This document shows positions 1 to 8,800 of a stretch of DNA of 64,000 bases, one piece after another. Source of the DNA: Neoroseomonas terrae (GTDB taxonomy: Bacteria; Pseudomonadota; Alphaproteobacteria; Acetobacterales; Acetobacteraceae); the NCBI RefSeq assembly GCF_018129025.1, contig NZ_JAAEDI010000027.1, positions 1-64,000 of the forward strand, written 5' to 3'. The notes under the pieces were generated by a model. It saw only the letters and a program-made list of their open reading frames with translations. It was not told the DNA's origin and searched no databases. How positions within the stretch are numbered: position 1 is the stretch's first letter; each line of letters opens with the position of its first letter. Both the position numbers and the translations under genes were made by a program.

Positions 1-4
1 ATAG

Positions 5-787
5 AGGCCGAGCAGCGTCTCGGCGGACATCAGGGCGGGATCCGCGGCGCCCGCGCCGAAGCCCGCCGCGACGCCGTTCTCCACCACCGCGCCGCACACC
101 GCCGTGCCGAATAGCACGATGCGCAAGGTGATCGCCCGCCGCCTGTCGGAATCGAAGGCGACCATCCCGCATTTCTACGTGACGATGGATATCGAGATCG
201 ACGCGCTGCTGAAGCTGCGCGCCGACCTCAATGCGCGGTCGCCGAAGGATGGGCCGGGCGCCTACAAGCTCTCGGTCAACGACCTGGTGATCAAGGCGAC
301 GGCGGCCACGCTGCGTCGCTTCCCGAACTGCAACGCGTCCTGGACGGAGGATGCGATCATCCAGTACCACGACGTCGACATCTCGGTGGCCGTGTCGATC
401 CCGGACGGGCTCATCACGCCGATCGTGAAGGGGGCCGACAAGAAGGGCCTCGCCGCGATCAGCAATGAGATGAAGGACCTCGCCGCGCGCGCCAAGACCG
501 GAAAGCTGAAGCCCGAGGAGTTCCAGGGCGGCGGCTTCTCCATCTCCAACATGGGGATGTATGGCGTTTCCGACTTCAGCGCGATCATCAACCCGCCGCA
601 GGCCGGCATCCTGGCGGTCTCCGCCGGGCTGCAGAAGCCGGTGGTGAAGGATGGCGCGCTGGCGATCGCGACGGTGATGACCTGCACGTTGTCGGTCGAT
701 CACCGCGTCATCGATGGCGCGCTGGCCGCCGAGTTCATGCAGGCGCTGAAGCGCACCATCGAGGATCCGCTGAGCCTGATGCTGTGA
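5..787 (+). CDS. pdhC: Dihydrolipoamide acetyltransferase (E2) of pyruvate dehydrogenase, C-terminal part
   Basis: Catalytic domain of a lipoyl-dependent acyltransferase that moves the acetyl group from lipoyl-lysine to CoA. The core begins at the MRKVIARRLSESK segment and ends with the family signature DHRVIDG, whose His and Asp are catalytic (residues 200 and 204 counted from a GTG at 104). An Ala/Pro/Thr linker is readable in frame back to about position 35, and V-S-A-D-I at 17-31 resembles the end of an E3-binding domain. A TAG at 2-4 is in this frame, so the lipoyl and E3-binding domains are not in frame within the window. The gene is either truncated, frameshifted near the window edge, or really starts at GTG 104. 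lpd and lipA follow, which fits PDH rather than a branched-chain complex. Family certain, exact complex probable. Confidence 0.85.
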   Translation, partial: RPSSVSADIRAGSAAPAPKPAATPFSTTAPHTAVPNSTMRKVIARRLSESKATIPHFYVTMDIEIDALLKLRADLNARSPKDGPGAYKLSVNDLVIKATAATLRRFPNCNASWTEDAIIQYHDVDISVAVSIPDGLITPIVKGADKKGLAAISNEMKDLAARAKTGKLKPEEFQGGGFSISNMGMYGVSDFSAIINPPQAGILAVSAGLQKPVVKDGALAIATVMTCTLSVDHRVIDGALAAEFMQALKRTIEDPLSLML

Positions 788-851
788 TGCGTCCGGTCGT
801 CGCAGGGCGGAGGTGCCGCCTGCGGCACCGAGTACCGGAGGCATGAATCGG

Positions 852-1334
852 ATGCTCACCATCCGGGAGGCAACGCCGTCCGATGTGCCGACCATCGCGC
901 GCTTCGTGCGCGCGCTGGCCGAGTTCGAGAAGCTGGCGCATGAAGCGGTCGGCACCGACGCCGACTTTCACGCCGCGATCTTCGGCACCCCGCAGCGCGC
1001 AGGGTGCCTGATCGCGGAGGTGGATGGCGAGGCCGCGGCGATCGCGCTGTATCACTGGACCTTCTCCACCTTCCTCGCGAAGCCGGGGCGGTGGCTGGAG
1101 GATCTGTGGGTCGAGCCGCGCTTCCGCCGCCAGGGCGTCGCGAAGGCGCTGTTCGCGCGCCTCGCGGCCGACACCATGGCGGAAGGCGGCGGGCGGCTCG
1201 CCTGGAACGTGCTCGATTGGAACACGCCGGCCATCGCGACTTATGACGCGATGGGGGCGGATACCCTCAAGGAATGGATCACGCGCCGCCTGTCGGGCCA
1301 GGCGCTGAGATCCCTGGCAGCGGAGGCAGTCTGA
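852..1334 (+). CDS. GNAT family N-acetyltransferase
   Basis: 160-residue acetyl-CoA-dependent N-acetyltransferase with a single GNAT domain. The N-terminus MLTIREATPSD is typical, and acetyl-CoA motif A is visible as RRQGVAKALF. The WNVLDWN...ATYDAMGA segment resembles spermidine/diamine acetyltransferases (SSAT-like), but the substrate cannot be told from the sequence. The start at 852 is chosen because GGAGG at 837-841 lies 10 nt upstream; the in-frame ATG at 843 would be only 1 nt from it. The stop overlaps the lpd start (TGATG at 1332-1336), so it is co-transcribed with the oxoacid dehydrogenase genes. Confidence 0.85.
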   Translation: MLTIREATPSDVPTIARFVRALAEFEKLAHEAVGTDADFHAAIFGTPQRAGCLIAEVDGEAAAIALYHWTFSTFLAKPGRWLEDLWVEPRFRRQGVAKALFARLAADTMAEGGGRLAWNVLDWNTPAIATYDAMGADTLKEWITRRLSGQALRSLAAEAV

Positions 1335-2728
1335 TGGCCGAACAATTCGACCTGGTGATCATCGGTGGCGGTCCCGGCGGCTATGTCGCCGCCATCCGCG
1401 CCGCGCAGCTCAAGATGAAGGTCGCGGTCGTCGAGCGCGAGCATATGGGCGGCATCTGCCTCAACTGGGGCTGCATCCCGACCAAGGCGCTGCTGCGCGC
1501 GTCCGAGATCAACCACCTGCTGCACAGCCTGGATCACTACGGCTTCGCCGCCGACAATGTCCGCTTCGACTTCGCGAAGGTGATCAAGCGGTCGCGCAAT
1601 GTCGCGAACCAGCTCTCCTCCGGCGTGAAGGGGCTGATGAAGAAGCACAAGATCACCGTCTATGACGGGCATGGCGCACTCGCCGGCCCGGGCAAGGTGG
1701 CGGTGACGAAGGATGGCAAGGGCGTCGCGGAACTCGCCGCGAAGCACATCATCCTCGCGACCGGCGCGCGGGCGCGCGTCCTGCCGGGCATGGAGCCGGA
1801 CGGCAAGCTGATCTGGTCGTATCGCGAGGCGCTGGTGCCCGACGCGATGCCGAAGAAGCTGATCGTGATCGGCTCGGGCGCCATCGGCAGCGAGTTCGCG
1901 TCCTTCTACCTCAACATGGGCGCCGAGGTGACGCTGATCGAGGTGATGGACCGCATCCTGCCGGTCGAGGATGCGGAGATTTCCGCCTTCGTGGCCAAGG
2001 CCTTCACCAAGCAGGGGATGAAGGTCATCACCGGCGCCAAGGTGCAGGGCGTGCGCAAGGATGGCGGCGGCGTCTCGGCGATCGTCGAGGCCGACGGCAA
2101 GGTCACGGAGATCAAGGCCGACCGGCTGATCTCTGCGGTCGGCATCGTCGGCAACGTCGAGAATCTGGGCCTGGAAGGCACGAAGGTGCAGGTGGACCGC
2201 ACCCATGTGACGATCGATGGCTATGGCCGCACGGGCGAGCCCGGCGTCTATGCCATCGGCGACCTCGCCGGCCCGCCATGGCTGGCCCACAAGGCGATGC
2301 ATGAGGGCGTGATCGTCGTCGAGGCCATTGCCGGTAAGCATCCGCATGAGATGGATGTGACGAATATCCCGGGCTGCACCTATTGCCGCCCGCAGGTGGC
2401 GTCGGTCGGGCTGACGGAGGCCGCGGCCAAGGCCAAGGGCCATGAGGTGAAGGTCGGCCGCTTCCCCTTCATCGGCAACGGCAAGGCGATTGCGCTCGGC
2501 GAGCCCGAGGGCTTCATCAAGACGGTGTTCGACGCCAAGACGGGCGCCATGCTCGGCGCCCACATGGTCGGGCCGGAAGTCACGGAGATGATCCAGGGCT
2601 ACGGCATCGCCCGCACGTTGGAGACGACCGAGGCCGAGCTGATGGCCACCGTCTTCCCGCACCCGACCTTGTCCGAAGCCATGCATGAGGCCGTTCTCGA
2701 TGCCTACGGACAGGTTCTCCATATCTGA
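1334..2728 (+). CDS. lpdA: Dihydrolipoyl dehydrogenase (E3)
   Basis: 464-residue flavoprotein that reoxidises dihydrolipoyl groups of 2-oxoacid dehydrogenase complexes, passing electrons through FAD to NAD+. The N-terminal Rossmann motif GGGPGG is at residues 11-16. The redox-active disulfide is C42/C47 in GGICLNWGC. A second dinucleotide-binding motif G-S-G-A-I-G-S-E lies near residue 180. The C-terminal H-P-H-P-T-L-S-E-A motif carries the catalytic His-Glu pair. Length is normal for the family. The start ATG overlaps the preceding GNAT stop. Position after the E2 gene and before lipA supports a role in pyruvate dehydrogenase. Confidence 0.96.
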   Translation: MAEQFDLVIIGGGPGGYVAAIRAAQLKMKVAVVEREHMGGICLNWGCIPTKALLRASEINHLLHSLDHYGFAADNVRFDFAKVIKRSRNVANQLSSGVKGLMKKHKITVYDGHGALAGPGKVAVTKDGKGVAELAAKHIILATGARARVLPGMEPDGKLIWSYREALVPDAMPKKLIVIGSGAIGSEFASFYLNMGAEVTLIEVMDRILPVEDAEISAFVAKAFTKQGMKVITGAKVQGVRKDGGGVSAIVEADGKVTEIKADRLISAVGIVGNVENLGLEGTKVQVDRTHVTIDGYGRTGEPGVYAIGDLAGPPWLAHKAMHEGVIVVEAIAGKHPHEMDVTNIPGCTYCRPQVASVGLTEAAAKAKGHEVKVGRFPFIGNGKAIALGEPEGFIKTVFDAKTGAMLGAHMVGPEVTEMIQGYGIARTLETTEAELMATVFPHPTLSEAMHEAVLDAYGQVLHI

Positions 2729-3077
2729 CGCGGAAGCGGCGCTGCGGGAGGCCATGCTGGCCTCGGACGTCGCGCGGCTCGAAGCCCTGATCGCGGACGA
2801 CCTGGTCTTCGTGGACCAGGTCGGCGCCGTGCATGGAAAGGCTGCGGACCTGGCCTTGCACGCCGCGGGCGGGCTGGTTCTCGAGCGGATCGACCTCTCC
2901 GAGCAACGGATCCTGCCACTGGCGGATGGCGGTGCCTGCGTCAGCGTGCGGGCCGATATCGCCGGCCGCTATGCGGGCGAGCCTTTCGCCGGTGCCTACC
3001 GCTACATGCGCGTCTGGGTGCGGCAGGGCGCCGCCTGGCGGGTCCAGGCCGCGCAGTGCACGGCCATCGCAGGTTGA
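2700..3077 (+). CDS. SnoaL-like / NTF2-fold protein (DUF4440 type)
   Basis: Predicted 125-residue small cytosolic protein. The opening ISDAEAALREAMLASDVARLEALIADDLVFVDQ pattern and the later Arg-Val-Trp-Val-Arg-Gln-Gly strand are typical of the NTF2-like/DUF4440 fold, which includes isomerases, polyketide cyclases and many proteins of unknown role. No catalytic assignment is possible. The ATG at 2700 is preferred over ATG 2685; both lie inside the end of lpdA (29-44 nt overlap in another frame), suggesting translational coupling. The sequence around the core D-x-V-F-V-D makes the frame secure; the exact start is not. Confidence 0.7.
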   Translation: MPTDRFSISDAEAALREAMLASDVARLEALIADDLVFVDQVGAVHGKAADLALHAAGGLVLERIDLSEQRILPLADGGACVSVRADIAGRYAGEPFAGAYRYMRVWVRQGAAWRVQAAQCTAIAG

Positions 3078-3125
3078 ACCTCGCAGGATGAGGCCAGCCG
3101 GCCTATATCGGGGGCGGATCGCATC

Positions 3126-4112
3126 ATGACCACCCGCATCGAAATAGACCATCGCAAGCCTCGCCTGGGCGCCGAACGGCACCCGGAGAAGGCGCATCGC
3201 CCCGACAACCCCATCCAGCGCAAGCCGTCCTGGATTCGGGTGAAGGCGCCGACGCACCCGATTTATCACGAGACGCGCAACCTGATGCGCGAACAGAAGC
3301 TCGTGACGGTGTGCGAGGAAGCCGCCTGCCCGAATATCGGGGAATGCTGGTCGCAGCGTCACGCCACCATGATGATCATGGGGGAGACGTGCACGCGGGC
3401 CTGTTCCTTCTGCAACGTCGCGACGGGCATTCCGAAGGCGCTCGACACGGATGAGCCGCGGCGGGTTGGAGAGGCGGTGGCGACGCTCGGCCTGCGTCAC
3501 GTCGTCATCACCAGCGTGGACCGCGACGACCTAAAGGATGGCGGCGCGGAGCATTTCGCGCAGACGATCCGCGCCATCCGTGCATCGGCGCCGGAAACGA
3601 CGATCGAGATCCTGACGCCCGATTTCCTGCGCAAGGACGGCGCACTGGAAGTGGTCGTCGAGGCGCGGCCTGACGTGTTCAATCACAACCTCGAAACCGT
3701 GCCCGCCTTGTATCCGACGATCCGGCCTGGGGCGCGGTACTACCATTCCCTCCGGTTGCTCGACCGCGTGAAGCAGCTCGATCCGTCCATCTTCACCAAG
3801 TCGGGGATGATGGCTGGCCTGGGGGAGAAGCGCATCGAGGTGCTGCAGGTGATGGACGACCTGCGGTCCGCGGATGTGGATTTCCTCACCATCGGGCAGT
3901 ATCTGCAGCCTTCGGTGAAGCACGCCGCGGTCGACCGGTTCGTGACGCCGGACGAGTTCGAGGACTATGCCCGTACCGCCCGCGGCAAGGGCTTCCTGCT
4001 GGTTTCCAGCACGCCGCTGACGCGCTCCTCCTACCACGCCGACCGTGACTTCGCCGCGCTGCGCACCGCGCGGGAGGAGAAGCTGCGGACGGCGCGCGAG
4101 CCGCGGGCCTGA
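3126..4112 (+). CDS. lipA: Lipoyl synthase
   Basis: 328-residue radical-SAM enzyme that inserts two sulfurs into protein-bound octanoyl groups to make lipoate, the cofactor of the E2 encoded upstream. Both iron-sulfur signatures are intact: the auxiliary-cluster cysteines C63, C68 and C74 ([12 protein letters not shown]) and the SAM-cluster cysteines C89, C93 and C96 (CTRACSFC). The C-terminal R-S-S-Y-H-A carries the serine that ligates the auxiliary cluster. Length and the basic N-terminal extension are normal for alphaproteobacteria. It follows the SnoaL-like gene by 48 nt and is separated by one base from the next start. Confidence 0.97.
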   Translation: MTTRIEIDHRKPRLGAERHPEKAHRPDNPIQRKPSWIRVKAPTHPIYHETRNLMREQKLVTVCEEAACPNIGECWSQRHATMMIMGETCTRACSFCNVATGIPKALDTDEPRRVGEAVATLGLRHVVITSVDRDDLKDGGAEHFAQTIRAIRASAPETTIEILTPDFLRKDGALEVVVEARPDVFNHNLETVPALYPTIRPGARYYHSLRLLDRVKQLDPSIFTKSGMMAGLGEKRIEVLQVMDDLRSADVDFLTIGQYLQPSVKHAAVDRFVTPDEFEDYARTARGKGFLLVSSTPLTRSSYHADRDFAALRTAREEKLRTAREPRA

Positions 4113-4113
4113 C

Positions 4114-4593
4114 ATGCCGACGCATGCCGAGAAGAAGATCCTCCGCTATTCGCCGGAGCAGATGTTCGATCTGGTTGCCGATGTCCGCCGCTATCCGGAA
4201 TTCCTGCCGTGGTGCGTCGGTGCCCGCGTGCTCACGCAGTCCGATACCGAACTGACCGCCGACCTGACGATCGGCTTCAAGATGTTCCGCGAGACCTTCC
4301 GATCACGCGTGACCCTGGAGCGGCCGGACCATGTCCATGTCACCTACGAGAACGGCCCCTTCCGCTACCTGAACAACCATTGGCGCTTCCAACCGGTGCC
4401 GCAGGGAACCGAGGTCGATTTCTTCGTCGATTTCGAGTTCCACTCCCGCCTCCTGCAGATGGCTATCGGCGTGGTGTTCAACGAGGCCGTGCGGCTCATG
4501 GTGCGCGCCTTCGAACGCCGCGCGATGGCGCTGTACGGGCGGACGGCGGCGCCGGTCAGTCCGGGCTCGCCGGCACCGTCGGTCACCGGCTGA
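4114..4593 (+). CDS. Coq10/RatA-type START-domain protein
   Basis: 159-residue polyketide-cyclase/START-domain protein related to mitochondrial Coq10 (ubiquinone binding) and bacterial RatA. Visible hallmarks are the N-terminal MPTHAEKKILRYSPEQMFDLVADV, followed by R-R-Y-P-E-F-L-P-W-C and the F-K-M-F-R-E-T-F-x-S-R-V-T strand. The ATG at 4114 lies one base after the lipA stop. In many alphaproteobacteria this family member follows lipA, so the arrangement is conventional. A ubiquinone-chaperone role is more likely here than a toxin role, by analogy with neighbours; no antitoxin partner is present. Confidence 0.85.
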   Translation: MPTHAEKKILRYSPEQMFDLVADVRRYPEFLPWCVGARVLTQSDTELTADLTIGFKMFRETFRSRVTLERPDHVHVTYENGPFRYLNNHWRFQPVPQGTEVDFFVDFEFHSRLLQMAIGVVFNEAVRLMVRAFERRAMALYGRTAAPVSPGSPAPSVTG

Positions 4594-4789
4594 GCGTGCC
4601 GGCGGCAGCGATCTTGTCCGGCGCCGTGGCTGCCGCCCATTGAAGTAAAGGCGGCCGCGGCAGGTAGATGGATGGAAGCGTCCGTCACGTGAGCGGCACG
4701 TGCCGCGCCCCGGGTTGGGCCGAGCCCCGCAAGCCGCGCGCCGGTCGAATATGGTGGCGGTAGGGGACACGGCGCGGCAGGCTGTGCCC

Positions 4790-5434
4790 ATGGCCTATAT
4801 CCTGTACGGCGACATCGGCTCAGGCTCCTCGACCGTCGAGATGGCGCTCGCCGAGATTGGCGCGCCGGTCGAGCTGCGCGAGGTCCCGCTGTCGGACCAC
4901 GCGCAATTGAGCGAGACCTATCGCCGGATCAACCCGATGGGGCGGCTGCCGACGCTGATACTGCCAGACGGCACGGTGATGACGGAGACCCTCGCCATCC
5001 TGCCGACCCTCGCCGACCGCCATCCCGATGCCGGGCTGCTGCCGCCCGCCGATACATCCGACCGGGCGCGCGTGCTGCGCTGGATGATGCTTGCCGGGAC
5101 GGAGGGCTATCCTCACGTCACGCGGTCCGACTATCCGGAACGCTTCAGCGCCGATCCCGCCCATGCGGAGGCGATCCGCGCCCGTGCGAAGGAGATGTAT
5201 CGCGATCTCTGGCGCCTGGTGGAGACGGAGGCCGGGCTGACCGGCGACCCGACGGCGCCCTTCCTGCTCGGCAAGCGGTTCACGGTGGCCGATATTTATC
5301 TCGCGATGCTGCCGCGTTGGCTGGGTGGGGTCACTTGGCTGCCGGAGGCGTGCCCGAAGCTGGCTGTGCTCGGTCGCGCCGTTGCGGCGCGGCCCCGCAT
5401 CGCGCCTGTCTGGGCGCGGCATTCTCCCGCCTGA
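4790..5434 (+). CDS. Glutathione S-transferase family protein
   Basis: 214-residue protein with the two-part GST layout. The N-terminal thioredoxin-like half runs from MAYILYGDIGSGSSTVEMAL to about residue 75 and includes N-P-M-G-R-L-P-T-L and the downstream E-T-L-A-I glutathione-binding pattern. The all-helical C-terminal half includes F-T-V-A-D-I-Y-L-A. An S-G-S-S motif near residues 11-14 is the likely glutathione-activating serine region. The ATG at 4790 is chosen because the fold begins there; upstream in-frame codons look non-coding. The 196-nt gap before it shows no clear promoter. Substrate unknown. Confidence 0.85.
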   Translation: MAYILYGDIGSGSSTVEMALAEIGAPVELREVPLSDHAQLSETYRRINPMGRLPTLILPDGTVMTETLAILPTLADRHPDAGLLPPADTSDRARVLRWMMLAGTEGYPHVTRSDYPERFSADPAHAEAIRARAKEMYRDLWRLVETEAGLTGDPTAPFLLGKRFTVADIYLAMLPRWLGGVTWLPEACPKLAVLGRAVAARPRIAPVWARHSPA

Positions 5435-5444
5435 TGCGGATCGG

Positions 5445-6314
5445 TCAGCCGAGGGCGGCGAGTATGTCGGTCGGGTCCACCGGCGCGTGGTGACCCGCCT
5501 GCATTACCGGGTTCCAAGCCAGGCCGAGCACCGCACATAGCCTTTGGAAATGCACAAGACGGACGGGGGGAAGGACCGACGGCCCATTCTCGGCCGGCAG
5601 GATCTCGACCAGTCCCGCATCCGGCCGCGCCCAGATCATATGAGCAAGTCCGGCGCCGTGCTGGCCGACGACGCGCCAGGCGCGCGAGAACAGGTGGATC
5701 TGCTCGAACAGGGAACAGCCCTCGAGCCGCACCAGCAGTGTGTCGTGGCGCGCCGCGATCGCGGCATGCACCTCCGCCATGTTCGGGACGCTGCGCCGTT
5801 CCGCGCCGGCCGTCCGGACCTCGGATGCTGCGGATCGGTAGAACGGGGACGGCGGGGCACGATCGACCACCAGGACCAGACGGTCGGAAGCCGTGGCCGG
5901 ATGCGAGGCGGCGGCGGCTGCAATGCGCTCTCCATACAAATCCTGCACCACGCGGCGGATGCGCAGGAGCCGGTCACGCGCATAGGCCCGCGGTGAATCA
6001 AAGCCGGGGACGATCATCCTCGGCGTCTTCCCGACTTCCTCGTTCACGCCGACGAGGCCCGACAGAAGGGTGTGCGCGGAGATGACCTGAAGGCGGAAGC
6101 CGTCGAGCTCGGCCAAGAGGTGGTTGAGCGGCCCGCAGTCGCGCACCAGGAACCGGTGCGTGTCGCGCAGCGCGGAGGCGTGCTCGAGGAACGGGAGCAC
6201 GTAACCGAACATGAAATGGTAGAAGTGCTGGACCGATCCGCGCAGATTCGCAGGCACGATGGCGATGGTAGGCGGCCGCCTCCTGTCGGGTGCTGCCATC
6301 GGCAGAATGGTCAC
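5445..6314 (-). CDS. Glycosyltransferase 61-like (DUF563) protein
   Basis: About 289 residues. The pattern fits DUF563/GT61 sugar transferases: an early H-F-Y-H-F-M-F-G-Y segment, then a C-terminal G-Q-H-G-A-G-L-A-H-M-I-W signature followed by V-E-I-L-P. These enzymes add sugars to surface polysaccharides or proteins. No signal peptide or membrane segment is evident. Start is uncertain: GTG 6314 and ATG 6299 are both possible and neither has a good ribosome site. It is transcribed divergently from the threonine aldolase and ends 10 nt from the convergent GST stop. No other polysaccharide gene adjoins it. Confidence 0.72.
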   Translation of the reverse strand: MTILPMAAPDRRRPPTIAIVPANLRGSVQHFYHFMFGYVLPFLEHASALRDTHRFLVRDCGPLNHLLAELDGFRLQVISAHTLLSGLVGVNEEVGKTPRMIVPGFDSPRAYARDRLLRIRRVVQDLYGERIAAAAASHPATASDRLVLVVDRAPPSPFYRSAASEVRTAGAERRSVPNMAEVHAAIAARHDTLLVRLEGCSLFEQIHLFSRAWRVVGQHGAGLAHMIWARPDAGLVEILPAENGPSVLPPVRLVHFQRLCAVLGLAWNPVMQAGHHAPVDPTDILAALG

Positions 6315-6501
6315 GCGGCAGTCCCGTCGGCCACCATGCGATCCGCCGAGGTATCCGGCCAGGCGCGGATGTCGGTGATGGGCCGGCCCCTCGCGCATTC
6401 CGGCTTGCCGACCCGCCCCATGGTATCCCCCCGCCTGCCTCTGGTCGGATCGTGGCGCCGGGGGCATGCTCGCGCAACTCCAGCCATACAGGGTCCGATC
6501 C

Positions 6502-7569
6502 ATGGTGCATGCCCCGAACCGTCCGCCCGCCGGCGCGCCGCCCGTGCGCATCAACCTCTACTCGGATACGCAGACGCGCCCGACGCCGGCGATGAAGGAC
6601 GCGATGATCCGCGCCGAGGTCGGCGACGAGCAGCATGGCGACGACCCGACGGTGCATGAGCTGTGCGACCGCATGGCGGCGCTGATGGGCAAGGAGGCGG
6701 CGATGTACATGCCGTCCGGCACCATGTGCAACGTCGTCGCGATCCTGACCCATTGCGGCAAGGGCGATGAGGTTATCGCCCACGAGACGAGCCACATCCT
6801 GCATTCCGAGGGTGGCACCCATGCCGCGCTGACCGGCGTGCAGATCATGCCGATGAAGGGCCCGCGCGGCATGTTCACGGCCGACGACGTGCGCGCCGCG
6901 ATCCGCCCCAAGACGCGCTACGCGCCGCCGCAGCGGCTGCTGGAGGTGGAGCAGACCGCCAACATCGGCGGCGGCGCGATCTGGCCGCTGGCGCAGCTCA
7001 ACGCCGTCGCGGATGTCGCGCATGAACAGGGCTGGTCGACGCATATGGACGGCGCGCGGCTGATGAATGCCTGCGTCGGCGCGGGGATTGCGGCGAAGGA
7101 CATGGTCGCCGGCTACGATTCCGTCTGGCTCGATTTCACCAAGGGCCTCGGCGCGCCGCTGGGTGCGGTGCTGTGCGGCGACGAGGAATTCATCGGCCGC
7201 GCCTGGCGCTGGAAGCAGCGGCTCGGCGGGTCGATGCGCCAGGCCGGCGTCTGCGCGGCCGCCTGCATCTATGCGCTCGACAACAACATCGACCGGTTGG
7301 CGGACGACCACGCGAACGCCAAGGCGCTCGCGCGCGGCCTGCGCCAGATCCCGGGTGTGGAGGTCGAGGAACCGGACACTAACCTGGTGTTCTTCGACAT
7401 CCGCGGCGCGGGCATGGATGTCGCGACGCTGCAGGCGAAGCTGCAGATGCGCGGCATCGCGGTGTCGGGCCTCGGCGGCCGCGTGCGCGCGTGCACGCAT
7501 CTCGACGTCACGGCGCCGATGATCGAGGAGGCAGTGACCGAGATCAAAGCCGCGCTCGCGGCCGCCTGA
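6502..7569 (+). CDS. ltaE: Low-specificity L-threonine aldolase (beta-eliminating lyase family)
   Basis: 355-residue PLP enzyme expected to cleave L-threonine or L-allo-threonine to glycine and acetaldehyde. The opening INLYSDTQTRPTPAMKDAM is the family hallmark. The PLP-binding lysine is K214 in D-F-T-K-G-L-G-A-P-L-G. H-M-D-G-A-R-L-M-N precedes it and holds the PLP-contacting Asp and Arg. The ATG at 6502 gives a 28-residue lead before the conserved start, slightly longer than usual, so translation might begin further in. It stands alone between a divergent glycosyltransferase and an MscS gene 49 nt downstream. Confidence 0.9.
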   Translation: MVHAPNRPPAGAPPVRINLYSDTQTRPTPAMKDAMIRAEVGDEQHGDDPTVHELCDRMAALMGKEAAMYMPSGTMCNVVAILTHCGKGDEVIAHETSHILHSEGGTHAALTGVQIMPMKGPRGMFTADDVRAAIRPKTRYAPPQRLLEVEQTANIGGGAIWPLAQLNAVADVAHEQGWSTHMDGARLMNACVGAGIAAKDMVAGYDSVWLDFTKGLGAPLGAVLCGDEEFIGRAWRWKQRLGGSMRQAGVCAAACIYALDNNIDRLADDHANAKALARGLRQIPGVEVEEPDTNLVFFDIRGAGMDVATLQAKLQMRGIAVSGLGGRVRACTHLDVTAPMIEEAVTEIKAALAAA

Positions 7570-7618
7570 TGGTTGCCGGCCGCCGCCTCGATCGAGCCGG
7601 GGCGGCGGGGTGCGGCCG

Positions 7619-8800
7619 ATGAACACGCTGCTCGACCGGCTGGAACAGAAGGCCCACGCCGTCGCGCAATTCGCTTCGAGCGACGATGCGATCTTCGCGG
7701 CGGTGGTGCTGCTTGTCTTCGTGCTGACGAAGCGGATCGCCTCGGCGATCGTGGGCGGCGTGCTGCGGCGAATTCTGGACGCCGAGAACAAGGGCGTCGG
7801 CACCGAGGTATCGGCGGCGCTGCATCGGCCGATCGGCGCGCTGTGGATCGTCCTCGGCCTGTTCATCGCCTTCGAACTGGTGCGCGACAGCGAGGGCGGG
7901 TCGCTGGTGCAGCTGTCTCAGCGGCTGATCGGCACCCTTGCCATCCTGATCGCCTACTGGGCGATCTTCGCCCTCGTCTCGCCGCTGATTGCGCGGATCG
8001 AGCCGACGAAGCGCTACGTGACCGCCTCGATGGCCGATTGGGCCGACAAGATCCTCAAGAGCTTCATCGTGTTCTTCGCCCTGGCGGCGGTGCTGGAGCA
8101 ATGGGGCGTCAGGGTCAGTCCGATCCTGACCAGCCTCGGCATCGTCGGCGCGGCGGTGGCGCTCGGCGCACAGTCTTTCTTCAAGAACCTGATCGCGGGC
8201 ATCCTCATCCTGGCCGGGCAGCGCTTCCAGTATGGCGATTGGGTCAAGGTCGCCGACGTGGCGGAAGGCCATATCGAGACCATCGGCTTCCGAACCACGC
8301 GCATCCGGCAGTTCGACGATTCCGTCGTGCAGGTCCCGAATGTCGAACTGTCCGACAAGGCCGTCGTCAACGTCACGCAGAAGCGCCGCTGGCGCATCAA
8401 ATGGGTGATCGGCGTTCCCTACTCGACGACGACCGGGCAGCTGAAGACGATCCGCGACAATATCGAAGCTTACGTACTCGCCACGGCGGAATTCGTCCGG
8501 CCCGAGAAGGCGTCGACCTTCATCAGGGTCGATTCCTTCGGAGGATCGTCGATCAACATCCTCATCTACTGCTTCGTCGAGACGGTGAATTGGGGCCATT
8601 GGCTCCAGGTGAAGGAAACGCTGGCCTACAAGGTCATGGACATCGTGCGGGACGCGGGGTCGAGCTTCGCCTTTCCGTCCACCTCGCTCTATGTCGAGAC
8701 ACTGCCCGGCGACAGGCCGGACCTGTTCCTGCCGCCGCAGGACGGAAAGCCGCGCATCGAGCCGTCCGGCCGCACGCCCGGCGACGCTACGGCGCCCTGA
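7619..8800 (+). CDS. Small-conductance mechanosensitive channel (MscS) family protein
   Basis: 393-residue inner-membrane protein. Hydrophobic segments are visible around residues 22-38, 68-84, 103-122 and 142-160. The pore-lining helix reads G-I-V-G-A-A-V-A-L-G-A-Q-S-F-F-K-N-L-I-A-G, the MscS family signature. The beta domain follows with Q-Y-G-D-W-V-K-V, then a cytoplasmic alpha/beta region to about residue 370. Members open under membrane tension to release solutes during osmotic downshock. The gene runs 14 nt into the degraded minus-strand reading frame at 8787. GTG at 7610 is an alternative start. Confidence 0.9.
   Translation: MNTLLDRLEQKAHAVAQFASSDDAIFAAVVLLVFVLTKRIASAIVGGVLRRILDAENKGVGTEVSAALHRPIGALWIVLGLFIAFELVRDSEGGSLVQLSQRLIGTLAILIAYWAIFALVSPLIARIEPTKRYVTASMADWADKILKSFIVFFALAAVLEQWGVRVSPILTSLGIVGAAVALGAQSFFKNLIAGILILAGQRFQYGDWVKVADVAEGHIETIGFRTTRIRQFDDSVVQVPNVELSDKAVVNVTQKRRWRIKWVIGVPYSTTTGQLKTIRDNIEAYVLATAEFVRPEKASTFIRVDSFGGSSINILIYCFVETVNWGHWLQVKETLAYKVMDIVRDAGSSFAFPSTSLYVETLPGDRPDLFLPPQDGKPRIEPSGRTPGDATAP

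Noticed and set aside
1..120. Gly/Ala-rich reading on the minus strand at the window start
   Set aside because: It is the complement of the Ala/Pro E2 linker; no start, ribosome site or family pattern.
1241..2755. 504-residue open frame on the minus strand opposite lpdA
   Set aside because: It mirrors the lpdA codon pattern, has no family motif, and lpdA on the other strand has all its catalytic residues. High-GC shadow.
5998..7866. 622-residue minus-strand open frame over the threonine aldolase gene
   Set aside because: It is the antisense of ltaE and part of the GT61 gene in another frame, with His/Arg/Ala-rich composition typical of shadows.
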